The notes under the pieces: model-generated | Told to the model about the DNA's origin: nothing | Database searches by the model: none | Seen by the model: the letters and a program-made list of their open reading frames with translations, nothing else | Origin: CAZHRC01 sp964533865 | GTDB lineage: Bacteria; Bacillota; Clostridia; Tissierellales; Peptoniphilaceae | Assembly: GCA_964533865.1 (NCBI GenBank) | Contig: CAZHRC010000003.1 | Span: forward strand, 62,001 to 126,000 | Length of the DNA: 64,000 nt | Direction of reading: 5' to 3' | Position numbers and translations under genes: made by a program | Part shown: one piece after another, positions 16,762 to 25,978 of the stretch | Numbering within the stretch: the first letter of the stretch is position 1 | Layout: the number at the start of each line of letters is the position of its first letter

Positions 16762-17641
16762 CTATCTCACCTCCAGCTCTTAGGATGGATTCCGTCAGGG
16801 ATCGCCTTGCGATTTCCTTAAGGATATGGGTTCTAAATTCTTTCGAGGCGCGCCAACTGGTTCTAGGATTGACTTCTGAGACAGCGGTTTTGGCAAAGTC
16901 GTCGATGGTCTGCTTTGATACGGGCTTTCCAGCGATTTCCGCCTCTGCTTCAGGACAACGCATAGGAACAGGTCCTGCCACTCCGTAGGCGATACGACAA
17001 TCTTCGATGTGCTTTTTATCCTCTGAGAGTTTCACATTGACAGAACAGGTTGACGTGGCGATATCCATCGCGTTACGCATAGCGTACTTGAAGTAGTAGC
17101 CCTTATAACCTCGATAGTTTTCAGGCGCAATCAACAGCGCCGTCACTATTTCTCCCGGCCCAAGATCCACTTTGCCCGCTGTGATATAAAAGTCGGCAAT
17201 TGAATCAATGCGCTTGCCATTAGGTCCACAGACTTCCACTTTCGCATCCCATGCCATCAAGGTCGCTCCGGTATCAGCTGAAGTCACCCCATTGCAAACA
17301 TTGCCGCCAATCGTACCGATGTTGCGCACTTGTGGTCCACCAACGGTACCCGCCGCTTCTGAAAGGGCACTGACGTGTTCCAAGAGTAAGGGGTCTTTCG
17401 AAATGTTGGTAAAACTGGTCAACGGACGGATTCTAAGGGTACCATCCTCTTCCATTGTCACACCTCGAAGCTCATCGAGTCCGTAAATTGAAACCAACGC
17501 CTTTCCAGCGAGTTTTCCTTCGCGCATTTTAATCAATACGTCGCTGCCACCGGCGATAATCATCGCTTCTGGATGTTCCGTCAACAGCTCTATGGCGTTT
17601 TCGACAGATGTGGCTTCATAAAGTTGGGAAATATCATACAT
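16754..17641 (-). CDS. xdhB: Xanthine dehydrogenase FAD-binding subunit
   Basis: A 295-residue FAD subunit (CO dehydrogenase flavoprotein-type). AGGSDVLIKMREGK near residue 30 and TIGGNVCNGVTSADTGATL near 100 are the two FAD-binding motifs of the family. The start at ATG 17639-17641 is chosen because GGAGGT precedes it and the gene then overlaps the end of xdhA by eight bases (ATGTATGA); the open frame extends 12 codons further inside xdhA. It carries electrons from the iron-sulfur subunit to NAD or another acceptor. Confidence 0.94.
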   Translation of the reverse strand: MYDISQLYEATSVENAIELLTEHPEAMIIAGGSDVLIKMREGKLAGKALVSIYGLDELRGVTMEEDGTLRIRPLTSFTNISKDPLLLEHVSALSEAAGTVGGPQVRNIGTIGGNVCNGVTSADTGATLMAWDAKVEVCGPNGKRIDSIADFYITAGKVDLGPGEIVTALLIAPENYRGYKGYYFKYAMRNAMDIATSTCSVNVKLSEDKKHIEDCRIAYGVAGPVPMRCPEAEAEIAGKPVSKQTIDDFAKTAVSEVNPRTSWRASKEFRTHILKEIARRSLTESILRAGGEIDE

Positions 17642-19937
17642 AGTCGTTACCTCCATCAAAAAGGCCGTCTTTTTCAAATCCGATGAACAAATCTTTTGGC
17701 GTCATCGGCGTCTTGTCAAAGGCTACGCCAGTCGCATTCAAAATCGCATTGCGAATCGCCGGTGCGCCAGAACAAGTTGGTGGCTCTCCAAGAGCTTTCG
17801 TTCCAAATGCGCTGGTCGGTTCGTAGTTTTCGACAAAGAGCGCTTCCAGATCCGGATGATCCATAAAGGTGGATAATTTATAGTCCAGTAAGTTATCGTT
17901 TAACGTACGTCCCGTTTTGGGGTCAAATAACATCTCTTCCGACAGACCATAACCGATGGCCATGCTCATACCGCCGTGGACTTGAGCTTCCGCTAATGCA
18001 GGATTGATCAAGTTACCACAATCGTGAACGTTGATCATGCGCAGAAGTTTGACTTTGCACAACGGCACATCCACTTCCACTTCTGCAAAAGTGCAACCAA
18101 AGGAATAGGCGTTGGTTTTGATCTGGTAGGTCGCCTCAGCCGCTAAATGGATACTGTGGGTCATCGAGTACAGCGCTTCTGTCGCTAACTCACCAAGGCT
18201 CATGAGCACACGTCCGTCTGTGGTGCGCACAATGTTGCCTTCGACGATGTCCATATTAAAAGGCGCCATGCGCGTGAGTTCGTAAGCGTAGTCCAAAATC
18301 TTCTCTTTGAGTTTCAACCCGGTATTTCGAATGGCAAATCCTGCCATATAGGTTTGTCTTGAAGCGTAGGCTCCTGTGCCATAAGGGGTCACATCCGTAT
18401 CTTGGGTGGAGAGTACGTGTACCTTGTCCATGGGAATCCCCACAACGTCGGAACACATTTGGCTAAATGCCGTGTCAGCTCCTTGACCAATCTCCGTTTC
18501 TGCCAACTGGAGCTGTACAGAACCGTCTTGGTTGAGCACCATTCGGCATGAAGAGGATTCCAATGAAATCGGCCATACTCCTGTGTTATACCAAAAGGCC
18601 GCCACGCCAATCCCTCGCCTAATCGGTCCAGTCTGGTTCTTGTACTCTTCCAATTTACGATCGTAGTCGATGGCAATTTTTCCTTTCTCCAGACATTGTC
18701 GGAAACTGTTGTCGTACTGTTCGTTTTTTGAGAAAAGATCTACAAAGCCGTGGGGCATCAAGAAGCGATCTCTGTATTCGTAAGAAGGAATCTTCATCGC
18801 TCTTGCGATGTCTTCTGCATGGCTTTCATAGGCAAACATCGCCTGAGGAATCCCATAGCCACGCATGGCGCCAGCAACTGGTTTATTGGTATAAACCGTG
18901 TAAGCATCGCCTTTGATGTTGGCACAAGGATACATTTGGGTGAAGCAGTTAAAGCCTTTTGCCGTCACCGAGTGCCCATGAGAAGCGTAGGCGCCTTGAT
19001 CCGAGTAGACGGTCAAGTGACGAGCGGCAAAGCTACCATCGGGGCGCACATGGGAGACGATGTGGTAGCGAATCGCGTGACGCACTCTGTTGTTGACAAA
19101 AGTCTCTTCGCGGGTGACGTCGATTTTAACCAACCTTCCACCTAGCTCTTGGCTCACCCATGCACAGAGAGGTTCGTAAAGGGCGTCTTGCTTGTTTCCA
19201 AATCCACCGCCGATATAGGGTTTGATGATACGCACCATTCCCCATGGAATCCCTAAGGCTTGCCCTACGACACGTCTGACGATGTGCGGGATTTGAGTGG
19301 AGGAGACCACAACCAGTCGACCGCTTTCCATATGAGCGTAGCAAATGTGGTTTTCAATGTGAGAGTGTTGTACGGTGGGTGTATCATACCAGCCTTCGAC
19401 TACGGTGAGATTTGGCTCTTTTATCGCTTCATCGTAGTCGCCAACATTAAGTGTGGTGTGTTTAAGGATATTACCAGGAAACTCTTCGTGGAGTTGTGGG
19501 GCATCCTCGTTTAACGCCTGTTGTGCATCGAGCACAAAGGGGAGTTCATCATAAGTGACTTTCACCGCAGCTACGCCGCGCTTTGCTGCCACTTCGTCTT
19601 CCGCGACCACCACGGCGACTTCATCGCCATAATAGCGGACGTGTCGATTTAGCAACAACCGGTCCGCCGTGTCTTGATGTGACGGATCGGTAGACCATGG
19701 GTGCCCTGCCGTCGGAAAAGGGATCTCTGGGACGTCAAAACAGGTGAGTACGCGAACCACACCTTCAATTTTCTCCGCTTCCGCCGTATCCACACTAGTA
19801 ACGATGCCGTGAGCAATCGTCGAATGAACAATTTTTATGACCAACGCTTTAGGGTCACATAAATCATCGGTGTATTTTGCAAAGCCGGTCACCTTATCAT
19901 AGGCGTCGACTCGTTTGACATTTTTTCCAACGTTCAT
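17634..19937 (-). CDS. xdhA: Xanthine dehydrogenase molybdenum-binding subunit
   Basis: A 767-residue molybdopterin subunit that hydroxylates hypoxanthine to xanthine, or works in reverse as a purine hydroxylase. Family motifs are PYIGGGFGNKQDALYEP near residue 236, GAMRGYGIPQAMFAYE near 345, EIGQGADTAFSQM near 490 and ALGEPPTCSGAPAIRNAI near 727, where the Glu of GEPP is the expected catalytic base. It is complete. AAGGAGG precedes the ATG by 7 bases. The purine context (adenine deaminase upstream, guanine deaminase downstream) favours xanthine dehydrogenase over aldehyde or nicotinate hydroxylases, which share the fold. Confidence 0.94.
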   Translation of the reverse strand: MNVGKNVKRVDAYDKVTGFAKYTDDLCDPKALVIKIVHSTIAHGIVTSVDTAEAEKIEGVVRVLTCFDVPEIPFPTAGHPWSTDPSHQDTADRLLLNRHVRYYGDEVAVVVAEDEVAAKRGVAAVKVTYDELPFVLDAQQALNEDAPQLHEEFPGNILKHTTLNVGDYDEAIKEPNLTVVEGWYDTPTVQHSHIENHICYAHMESGRLVVVSSTQIPHIVRRVVGQALGIPWGMVRIIKPYIGGGFGNKQDALYEPLCAWVSQELGGRLVKIDVTREETFVNNRVRHAIRYHIVSHVRPDGSFAARHLTVYSDQGAYASHGHSVTAKGFNCFTQMYPCANIKGDAYTVYTNKPVAGAMRGYGIPQAMFAYESHAEDIARAMKIPSYEYRDRFLMPHGFVDLFSKNEQYDNSFRQCLEKGKIAIDYDRKLEEYKNQTGPIRRGIGVAAFWYNTGVWPISLESSSCRMVLNQDGSVQLQLAETEIGQGADTAFSQMCSDVVGIPMDKVHVLSTQDTDVTPYGTGAYASRQTYMAGFAIRNTGLKLKEKILDYAYELTRMAPFNMDIVEGNIVRTTDGRVLMSLGELATEALYSMTHSIHLAAEATYQIKTNAYSFGCTFAEVEVDVPLCKVKLLRMINVHDCGNLINPALAEAQVHGGMSMAIGYGLSEEMLFDPKTGRTLNDNLLDYKLSTFMDHPDLEALFVENYEPTSAFGTKALGEPPTCSGAPAIRNAILNATGVAFDKTPMTPKDLFIGFEKDGLFDGGNDYV

Positions 19938-19978
19938 GAAAAACCTCCTTACCTTCCTCTAATATCTCATCTGCCTCT

Positions 19979-20019
19979 ATTGTAACAGCTTGTATACTTG
20001 GCCTCAAATACTTTGTCTA
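19979..20019 (-). promoter_or_regulatory. Predicted promoter(s) of the xdhABC-guaD operon
   Basis: On the minus strand two overlapping promoter-like pairs occur: TTGAGG (20002-20007)-17-TACAAT (19979-19984), and TAGACA (20014-20019)-17-TATACA (19991-19996). The 93-base gap after the MobA/ModE-like gene can therefore restart transcription. Confidence 0.5.
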
Positions 20020-20030
20020 GAGCACTCGGG

Positions 20031-20963
20031 CTATTCGACGAATTGATTCACCTCGTCGATAAACAAATCAAACTCCCTGCGGAGATACTCTTTTACGCGA
20101 CTTTCATAATCCATATAACACTGTAAGAAATGATGCCCTTCTCGAGAAAGATGGGTTTTTCCCCCACGCGATCCCCCTTGTCGCCTTTCGACCACCGTGT
20201 AGCCCACTTCTTGCTCCAGTTCATTGACCATTTTCCAAGCTTTACTCAGAGATAACGACATGCGCTGGCAGGCACCACTCACCGAACTGTATTCATCGAT
20301 GAGCTTTAACAACAGTCGGGTTCTCGAATCGAAAACCACTTTGCCCTTTCGCACCCCTAAACGGTAGTAGGGCTGAAGCAAACTGTCGTCGTGGGATGGA
20401 ATTAAAGCCTCCATCGCTTCGGGTTGGTGGATCGAAACCCGTACGCCCGGATCGTCCACCTCTACCCACTTCTTGGTCACCCCATTTTCTACCATCAACC
20501 CTCTAAGTCCGTCAGGGCCATCGTAAACAATCAGGCGATCGTATAGGGTGTTATTCAACAGAACCGGATGGCCTGAGCGCTCCTGGTACGAAGGGAGAAT
20601 CAGATCGCAGTCCATGTCGCCTTCCATCAACGCTAGACAAGTGTCAAAGGTGAACATCGGGACGTTGACCGGCGTCAAGAACACCCGATCGACCTTGTCC
20701 GCCAAATAATCGACTCCGATCTTATAGGACTCGATAAGAGGCGGATCCTCATAGTCCAAGTTCTTTAAAAAGATGACCCCTTCGTACATGAGTTCTGATT
20801 TGATTTCTGGTTCTTCGAAGCCTGTCACCACCACGATCGGATGGATCCCCGCCTTGCGAAAAGTCAAAACAGTGCGTTGAATGGTAGAAATATCGCCGAT
20901 GCGTTGTATCGGCCTCGCGATTTTTCGACTCGCCGCCGCAATAACCGCCCCAGTGGACATCAT
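20031..20963 (-). CDS. MobA/MocA-like nucleotidyltransferase domain fused to a ModE-like winged helix
   Basis: About residues 1-195 follow the MobA/MocA-like NTP-transferase fold (a CTP/GTP-dependent transferase that finishes the molybdenum cofactor): VVVTGFEEPEI, DRVFLTPVNVPMF and LPSYQERSGHPVLL match the MocA core. The N-terminal nucleotide loop is degenerate: family LAAGxSxRMG is replaced by AAASRKIARP. Residues about 210-310 contain GKVVFDSRTRLLLKLIDEYSS then a helix-turn-helix (SVSGACQRMSLSLSKAWKMV) and GGSRGGKTHLSREG, matching the ModE/LysR-type N-terminal DNA-binding domain. Start at 20963 has GGGG-TG six bases upstream. It sits between adenine deaminase and xanthine dehydrogenase, so it may mature or regulate that molybdoenzyme. 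Confidence 0.8.
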   Translation of the reverse strand: MMSTGAVIAAASRKIARPIQRIGDISTIQRTVLTFRKAGIHPIVVVTGFEEPEIKSELMYEGVIFLKNLDYEDPPLIESYKIGVDYLADKVDRVFLTPVNVPMFTFDTCLALMEGDMDCDLILPSYQERSGHPVLLNNTLYDRLIVYDGPDGLRGLMVENGVTKKWVEVDDPGVRVSIHQPEAMEALIPSHDDSLLQPYYRLGVRKGKVVFDSRTRLLLKLIDEYSSVSGACQRMSLSLSKAWKMVNELEQEVGYTVVERRQGGSRGGKTHLSREGHHFLQCYMDYESRVKEYLRREFDLFIDEVNQFVE

Positions 20964-20977
20964 GCTTCTCACCCCTT

Positions 20978-22702
20978 CTATACTTGAAATAGCGGAACTT
21001 GAACTTGATTCACCACGTCAAACAAGCCTAAATCCGTTAACTTAATCGCTGGAATCACCGGTAAACTCATAAAACCTAACGTCATAAAGGGCTCTACTTC
21101 GTCCGGAATATGAAGTTCGCGACGAGCCGTATCAAACAGCACCTCTTGAGCCTTTGCCACCGCTTCCACAGGTTCCTTGCTCATCAACCCCGCAACTGGA
21201 AGTTCCAACTTGCCTTTGATCTCTCCTCTCGCTACCACGACTTGACCGCCACCCATGGCCTCAAGGGCTTCAATCGCTATCATCATATCCTCATCGTCGT
21301 CACCCACACAGATGAGATTGTGACTGTCGTGAGCAATGGTTTGAGCAATGGCACCTCCGCGGATGCCGTAACCTTTTAAAATCCCTAAGCCATAGGCCCC
21401 TGTAGCGTGATGGCGCTCAACGACGATCACCTTTGAGAAGGTTTCGTCTGCGATAAAATCCTCGCCAACTTCTCCCACCTTCATCACCAGGTGTTCTGTC
21501 GTCACATTGTGCGGCATAAGGCCAATGACATTGGCCCGCTCGGAAAGAATGGGAATCGCCAAATCTTCCACCTTTATATCCGGTATGGCGACCGCTCGAC
21601 CAACTTTACTCAAATCTTCCTCGCCAGCGTAACTTCGAAGGTTTTTGCCTCCATCGACTTCCAAAACGCCCTTTACCACCACTTTGTCGATAACAAAAGC
21701 CTCCAAATCCTCGAGGACCACAAAAGTTGCCTCTTTGCCTGGCGCTATCGCGCCTTTATCGCGAAGGCCATAAACCCTCGCAGGGTTAATGGTCGCCAGG
21801 CGCACCGCCTCTACTGGGTCACACCCGAGAGCAATCGCTTTGCGTATATTGTTATCGATCGACCCTTCCTCGATCAAATCCTTAGGATCCCGATCGTCCG
21901 TACAGAAAATACACTGACCGCTGTTTTGTGGCGTGACCGATCCGATGAGCGCGTCGAGGTTCTTGGTCGCTGACCCCTCGCGTATTTGAATGACCATGCC
22001 TAAGCGCAACCGATCCTGCATCTCTTCAGGAGTTGTACATTCGTGTTCCGTACCCACTCCTAAAAAAGCATAGGCGTTCAACTCGGCATTCACCAACTCT
22101 GGCCCGTGCCCATCGATCACTCGCCCTTGTGCACCGAGAACTTTATCCATCACATCGTCGTTACCGCTTATCGCCCCAGGAAAATCCATAAGCTCGCCGA
22201 GTCCAAGAACCCGCTCTTTGGCGTAAAGGGGCGCTAAATCCTCGGCTTTTAATACGGCGCCCGAGGTTTCGTATCCTGAAGAAGGCACGCAGCTAGGCAG
22301 CATAAACCGCATATCCACCGGAAGACCCTGGGAGCTTTCAATCATGTACTCGATCCCAGTCACTCCTTTGACATTGGCGATCTCGTGTGGATCACAGACG
22401 ATGGTCGTCACTCCGTGGCGTACCAAAACCTCTGCAAAATGACGTGGTGTGGTCATCGACGATTCGATGTGGACATGGCCGTCGATCAATCCAGGCACTA
22501 CGGTTTTTCCAGTCAGATCAACCTCTTTTACTCCGTCATATCGTCCAACGCCGACGATGACCCCATCTTCAACAGCGATATCCGCCAACAACAACTCCGA
22601 AGTGTAAACGTTTAAAACCGTTCCATTTTTATAGACGATTTCGGCCAGTCGATCGCCTCGAGAGGCCGCTAGCATATATTGAAGTTTTTCGCGATGATTC
22701 AT
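20978..22702 (-). CDS. adeC: Adenine deaminase
   Basis: Converts adenine to hypoxanthine and ammonia. The 574-residue length, the motif GLIDGHVHIESSMTTPRHFAEVLVRHG and VCDPHEIANVKG near the N-terminus, and the C-terminal ISERANVIGLMPHNVTTEHL region with HDSHNLICVG are diagnostic for the bacterial adenine deaminase (Ade/AdeC) family, which uses a binuclear metal site. Start at ATG 22700-22702 is chosen for the AAGGAG five bases upstream. It leads into the MobA/ModE-like gene after 14 bases. Confidence 0.96.
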   Translation of the reverse strand: MNHREKLQYMLAASRGDRLAEIVYKNGTVLNVYTSELLLADIAVEDGVIVGVGRYDGVKEVDLTGKTVVPGLIDGHVHIESSMTTPRHFAEVLVRHGVTTIVCDPHEIANVKGVTGIEYMIESSQGLPVDMRFMLPSCVPSSGYETSGAVLKAEDLAPLYAKERVLGLGELMDFPGAISGNDDVMDKVLGAQGRVIDGHGPELVNAELNAYAFLGVGTEHECTTPEEMQDRLRLGMVIQIREGSATKNLDALIGSVTPQNSGQCIFCTDDRDPKDLIEEGSIDNNIRKAIALGCDPVEAVRLATINPARVYGLRDKGAIAPGKEATFVVLEDLEAFVIDKVVVKGVLEVDGGKNLRSYAGEEDLSKVGRAVAIPDIKVEDLAIPILSERANVIGLMPHNVTTEHLVMKVGEVGEDFIADETFSKVIVVERHHATGAYGLGILKGYGIRGGAIAQTIAHDSHNLICVGDDDEDMMIAIEALEAMGGGQVVVARGEIKGKLELPVAGLMSKEPVEAVAKAQEVLFDTARRELHIPDEVEPFMTLGFMSLPVIPAIKLTDLGLFDVVNQVQVPLFQV

Positions 22703-22723
22703 AACGACTCCTTTCGTTGACAA

Positions 22724-22745
22724 AAGGGCCGATGACTCGGCCCTT
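22724..22745 (-). terminator. Hairpin between the purine permease and adeC
   Basis: A 9-base GC-rich perfect stem (22724-22732 with 22737-22745) with tetraloop, followed on the minus strand by a short TTTTGT tract. It begins 19 bases after the permease stop and probably terminates or attenuates before adeC. Confidence 0.7.
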
Positions 22746-22763
22746 GTTTTGCCATGCTCAATT

Positions 22764-24185
22764 TTACAGTATTGCCATAATAATAAAGTTGATGATAAAC
22801 AGCACTGTGGACACTGCTAGTATCGGGTGGATATCCTTGGTCTTACCCAGTGCGATTTTGACGATGACATAGGCGATAAACCCTGTCGCAATCCCATAGG
22901 ATATGCTGTAGCAAAACGCCATAAAGATGCCTGCAAAGAAGCAAGGTATGGCCACTTCTAGATCTGTCCAATCGATGGATTTGAAAGAGGCAAGCATCAT
23001 AATTCCAACGACGATAAGGGCCGGCGCCGTCGCTTGAGCCGGTACCAGACTGGCGATTGGCGTGATGAAAATCGCGAGGATAAACAACGCCGCCGTCACC
23101 ACGCTGGTAAGCCCTGTACGACCGCCAGCCAAAATACCCGCTGCACTTTCGACAAACGTGGTGGTGTTAGACGTTCCTAAAATAGCGCCCATACTCGTTC
23201 CTATGGAGTCTGCAAACAGCGCTTTGTCCAGTTTCGTTTTAAAGCCCGACGGGTCGTCTTGAACCGCTCGAGTTTCTTCTTCAGTAAAAATGCCCGTGCG
23301 CTTGCCCGTTCCGATAAAAGTGCCAATGGTGTCGAATACGTCGGACAGAGAAAAAGCAAATATGGTCATCAAGACCAGCGGTAACTTGGATAGATCATTA
23401 AACAAGGTGATGATCCCTTCGGGTCCAAAGACAGCACCAAAAGTGATCTGCAACTCGGAAAAGGCTTTGGAGATGCTGGTGGGATTAGAGAGTTGACCTA
23501 AATCGACGACCCCCATAGGGATACCGATGAGCGTCGTGACGACGATACCGATCATAATCGCTCCCCGCACGTTCTTAATCAGCAGGATGATGGTGAGTAA
23601 AATACCGATTAAGGCGAGGATCTCTCCTGCTTGAGTGAATTCGACGAGGGCTGGTACAGCATGTGCATTGCCAAGAACGGTTCCGCCGTCGAGTAGGGTA
23701 TAGGTGCCTGGATCCAAGGTGAAGGATAAGAGCCCAGCGTTTTTAAATCCAATATAGGCGATGAAAATCCCGATACCACCACTAATGGCTTCTTGTAAAC
23801 TTTCTGGTATCGCCTGCATAATCTGTTGGCGAAGCTTCGTGACAGTCAGTAGGATGTTCAATATCCCGCAGAGAAATACCATTGACAATGCTTGTTGCCA
23901 CGTATAGTTCAAGGCAAAGCAAACCGTGTAAGTAAAAAATGCGTTAAGTCCCATTCCAGGTGCTAGGGCGTAAGGAACGTTGGCAAACAAAGCCATGATC
24001 AAAGTCGAAATGGCTGCTGAGATGATGGTCGCAAGAAAGACCCCACCCCACGGCATTCCCGTCATCGACAACATGGCAGGATTGACAAAGATGATGTAGC
24101 TCATGGCAAAAAAGGTAGTGAAACCTGCCATGACCTCTGTGGAGACTGTGGTGTTGTTCTCATTTAACTTGAAAAACTTTTCCAT
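22764..24185 (-). CDS. AzgA/PbuG-type purine (adenine, guanine, hypoxanthine) permease
   Basis: A 473-residue NCS2-like nucleobase transporter with 12-13 hydrophobic segments. The N-terminal TEVMAGFTTFFAMSYIIFVNP, APGMGLNAFFTYTVC and the later ESAAGILAGGRTGLTSVVTA are hallmark stretches of the AzgA/PbuG branch. It probably imports adenine, guanine or hypoxanthine for the deaminases encoded downstream. AAGGAGG lies 6 bases before the ATG. I looked for a purine riboswitch upstream and saw none. Confidence 0.93.
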   Translation of the reverse strand: MEKFFKLNENNTTVSTEVMAGFTTFFAMSYIIFVNPAMLSMTGMPWGGVFLATIISAAISTLIMALFANVPYALAPGMGLNAFFTYTVCFALNYTWQQALSMVFLCGILNILLTVTKLRQQIMQAIPESLQEAISGGIGIFIAYIGFKNAGLLSFTLDPGTYTLLDGGTVLGNAHAVPALVEFTQAGEILALIGILLTIILLIKNVRGAIMIGIVVTTLIGIPMGVVDLGQLSNPTSISKAFSELQITFGAVFGPEGIITLFNDLSKLPLVLMTIFAFSLSDVFDTIGTFIGTGKRTGIFTEEETRAVQDDPSGFKTKLDKALFADSIGTSMGAILGTSNTTTFVESAAGILAGGRTGLTSVVTAALFILAIFITPIASLVPAQATAPALIVVGIMMLASFKSIDWTDLEVAIPCFFAGIFMAFCYSISYGIATGFIAYVIVKIALGKTKDIHPILAVSTVLFIINFIIMAIL

Positions 24186-24236
24186 ATGTAACCTCCTTAT
24201 TTTATTCGCTCCCTTATGGAGCCCTATGTTTATTTC

Positions 24237-24265
24237 ATTGTATACCGAATTGAAAAGAGGCGCAA
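24237..24265 (-). promoter_or_regulatory. Promoter of the purine permease gene
   Basis: On the minus strand TTGCGC (24260-24265), 17 bases, TACAAT (24237-24242). The leader of about 45 bases contains a small hairpin (GCTCC/GGAGC) shortly before the ribosome site. Confidence 0.65.
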
Positions 24266-24465
24266 ATGGTTTCTGCCAACTGCTTGATAACGTTTTTTCG
24301 CTGACATCTCTGTAAACATCCCTATTTCTCTCGCTTTTGAAAATGATACCTTCAAATTTTCGTTATCCATGGATTAAGATATCGAAAAAGAAATCCTGTT
24401 TTCATTTGACGTTATCGTTTTCCCCTTCTTTGTTTTAGCGCCTCTATTCTCTTGCCGGAACGACA

Positions 24466-24499
24466 ACTAAATAAAGCCATTCCCATCGAAGGGAATGGC
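24466..24499 (-). terminator. Terminator of the AGCS symporter gene
   Basis: A 10-base perfect stem (24474-24483 with 24490-24499), 6-base loop, followed on the minus strand by a T-rich tract, 18 bases after the gene's stop. Confidence 0.9.
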
Positions 24500-24517
24500 T
24501 CCAATGCTCTACTCTTT

Positions 24518-25915
24518 TCAGGTGTGAGGATCATTTCTGACGAGAGTCTGAACTTCACGGGGATTTCGCACCCGATGGGGATCAGCAAAAAAATCTTTGA
24601 CCAACCGCACCAAAACAGGGTTAAGAAACAACACAGCGATGAGATTTGGAATGGCCATGAGACCATTTAAGGTATCTGAGATCTCCCAAATCTCCCTCAA
24701 TTCGCCGATTGCACCGACAAATATCAACGCAATGAACAAAATGCGATAGGGGGTAATCGATCGAGAACCCAATAAAAATTCAATACACTTTTCACCGTAA
24801 TAACACCACCCCAAAATCGTGGTGAAGGCAAAAAGCAAAAGGCCTATGGCGACAATGTATTGGCCGCCGTCAAACCCTGTTTGAAAAGCCGCCGTGGCTA
24901 GAGCAGCCCCTTCTAGGGTCCCATCTTTCCAAAGGCCAGAGGTCAACAACACCAATGCGGTCATGGTGCAGATGACCATGGTATCGATAAAAACTTCGAA
25001 GGTAGCCCACAACCCTTGTCGCACCGGGCTATCCGTGTTGGCAGCCGCGTGTACAATCGGTGCTGATCCCAAACCAGCGCCATTGGTGAACACCCCACGA
25101 GCCACCCCCCAGCGCATGGCTTGCATCATCGTAGCCCCTGTAAAACCTCCGACCGCTGCCGTTCCTGTAAAGGCATTCTTGAAAATCAAGGCAAATGCTC
25201 CAGAGATTTCCGCTCGTTCAATAAAGAGTATCACCAGTGCACCAAGGATATAAAACACCGCCATAAACGGCACTAGTCGCTCAGCGACATGGCTTATGCG
25301 ATTGATCCCACCGAGAAGGACCACACCAGCCAACACCATGGTGATCATCCCTGTAGCAACTTTAGGCATTTGAAATGAAAGGTAAGCCGCATCCGCCATC
25401 GAATGGGCCTGAGTCATATTTCCGATCCCAAAAGCCGCCAATGCTCCAAAGAATGCGAAAAGCCTAGCCATCCACAGTTTCCCCAACCCATTTTTAATAT
25501 AGTACATGGGTCCGCCGACAAATTCCCCACGATCGTTCTTCTCGCGATAGGCAACGGCTAAAGTCACTTCCGAAAACTTCGTCGTCATCCCAAACAGCGC
25601 CGCTAACCACATCCAAAACATGGCCCCTGGACCGCCGAGAACGATTGCCGTGGTCACCCCGACAATATTTCCCGTACCCACTGTCGCTGCGAGGGCGGTG
25701 GCCACCGCTTGAAACGGCGTCACCCCACTGTCCCGTCGTTCCGTTTTTTCAAAAACCTTGAACAAGGTATTTTTCATGATGAATCCAAAACGTCGGTAAA
25801 TCATAAACTTTGTGGAGATAACTAGAAATAAGCCACTACCAATGAAGAGCACCAATACTGGCGGTCCCCATACTATACCGTTGAGCCACTTATTGAACGT
25901 CAAAATCTTTTCCAT
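24518..25915 (-). CDS. AGCS-family sodium:amino acid (alanine/glycine) symporter
   Basis: A 465-residue integral membrane protein of the alanine/glycine:cation symporter family. GTGNIVGVTTAIVLGGPGAMFWMWLAALFGM and FVGGPMYYIKNGLG near the N-terminus and ANTDSPVRQGLWATFEVFIDTMVICTMTALVLL in the middle are diagnostic. It imports alanine, glycine or a related amino acid with Na+ or H+. The start at 25915 is chosen because GGAGG precedes it by about 9 bases; the open frame extends 13 codons further. It may be co-transcribed from the three-gene operon upstream (64-base gap). Confidence 0.93.
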   Translation of the reverse strand: MEKILTFNKWLNGIVWGPPVLVLFIGSGLFLVISTKFMIYRRFGFIMKNTLFKVFEKTERRDSGVTPFQAVATALAATVGTGNIVGVTTAIVLGGPGAMFWMWLAALFGMTTKFSEVTLAVAYREKNDRGEFVGGPMYYIKNGLGKLWMARLFAFFGALAAFGIGNMTQAHSMADAAYLSFQMPKVATGMITMVLAGVVLLGGINRISHVAERLVPFMAVFYILGALVILFIERAEISGAFALIFKNAFTGTAAVGGFTGATMMQAMRWGVARGVFTNGAGLGSAPIVHAAANTDSPVRQGLWATFEVFIDTMVICTMTALVLLTSGLWKDGTLEGAALATAAFQTGFDGGQYIVAIGLLLFAFTTILGWCYYGEKCIEFLLGSRSITPYRILFIALIFVGAIGELREIWEISDTLNGLMAIPNLIAVLFLNPVLVRLVKDFFADPHRVRNPREVQTLVRNDPHT

Positions 25916-25978
25916 GAGCGCCTCCTCCAATGCGATATAAAAGTATATTATCACGTTAAAGGGAATAAGTCTAAGCCA

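Larger units (their letters stand above)
24186..24517. other. Intergenic region upstream of the purine permease
   Basis: About 330 AT-rich bases holding the permease promoter (24237-24265) and the terminator of the AGCS gene (24466-24499). No purine aptamer core and no small gene is recognisable in 24270-24460. Confidence 0.6.

Noticed and set aside
24266..24460. Purine riboswitch upstream of the purine permease
   Set aside because: The minus strand shows none of the conserved junction and loop sequences of the purine aptamer; only a promoter and a tiny hairpin were found.
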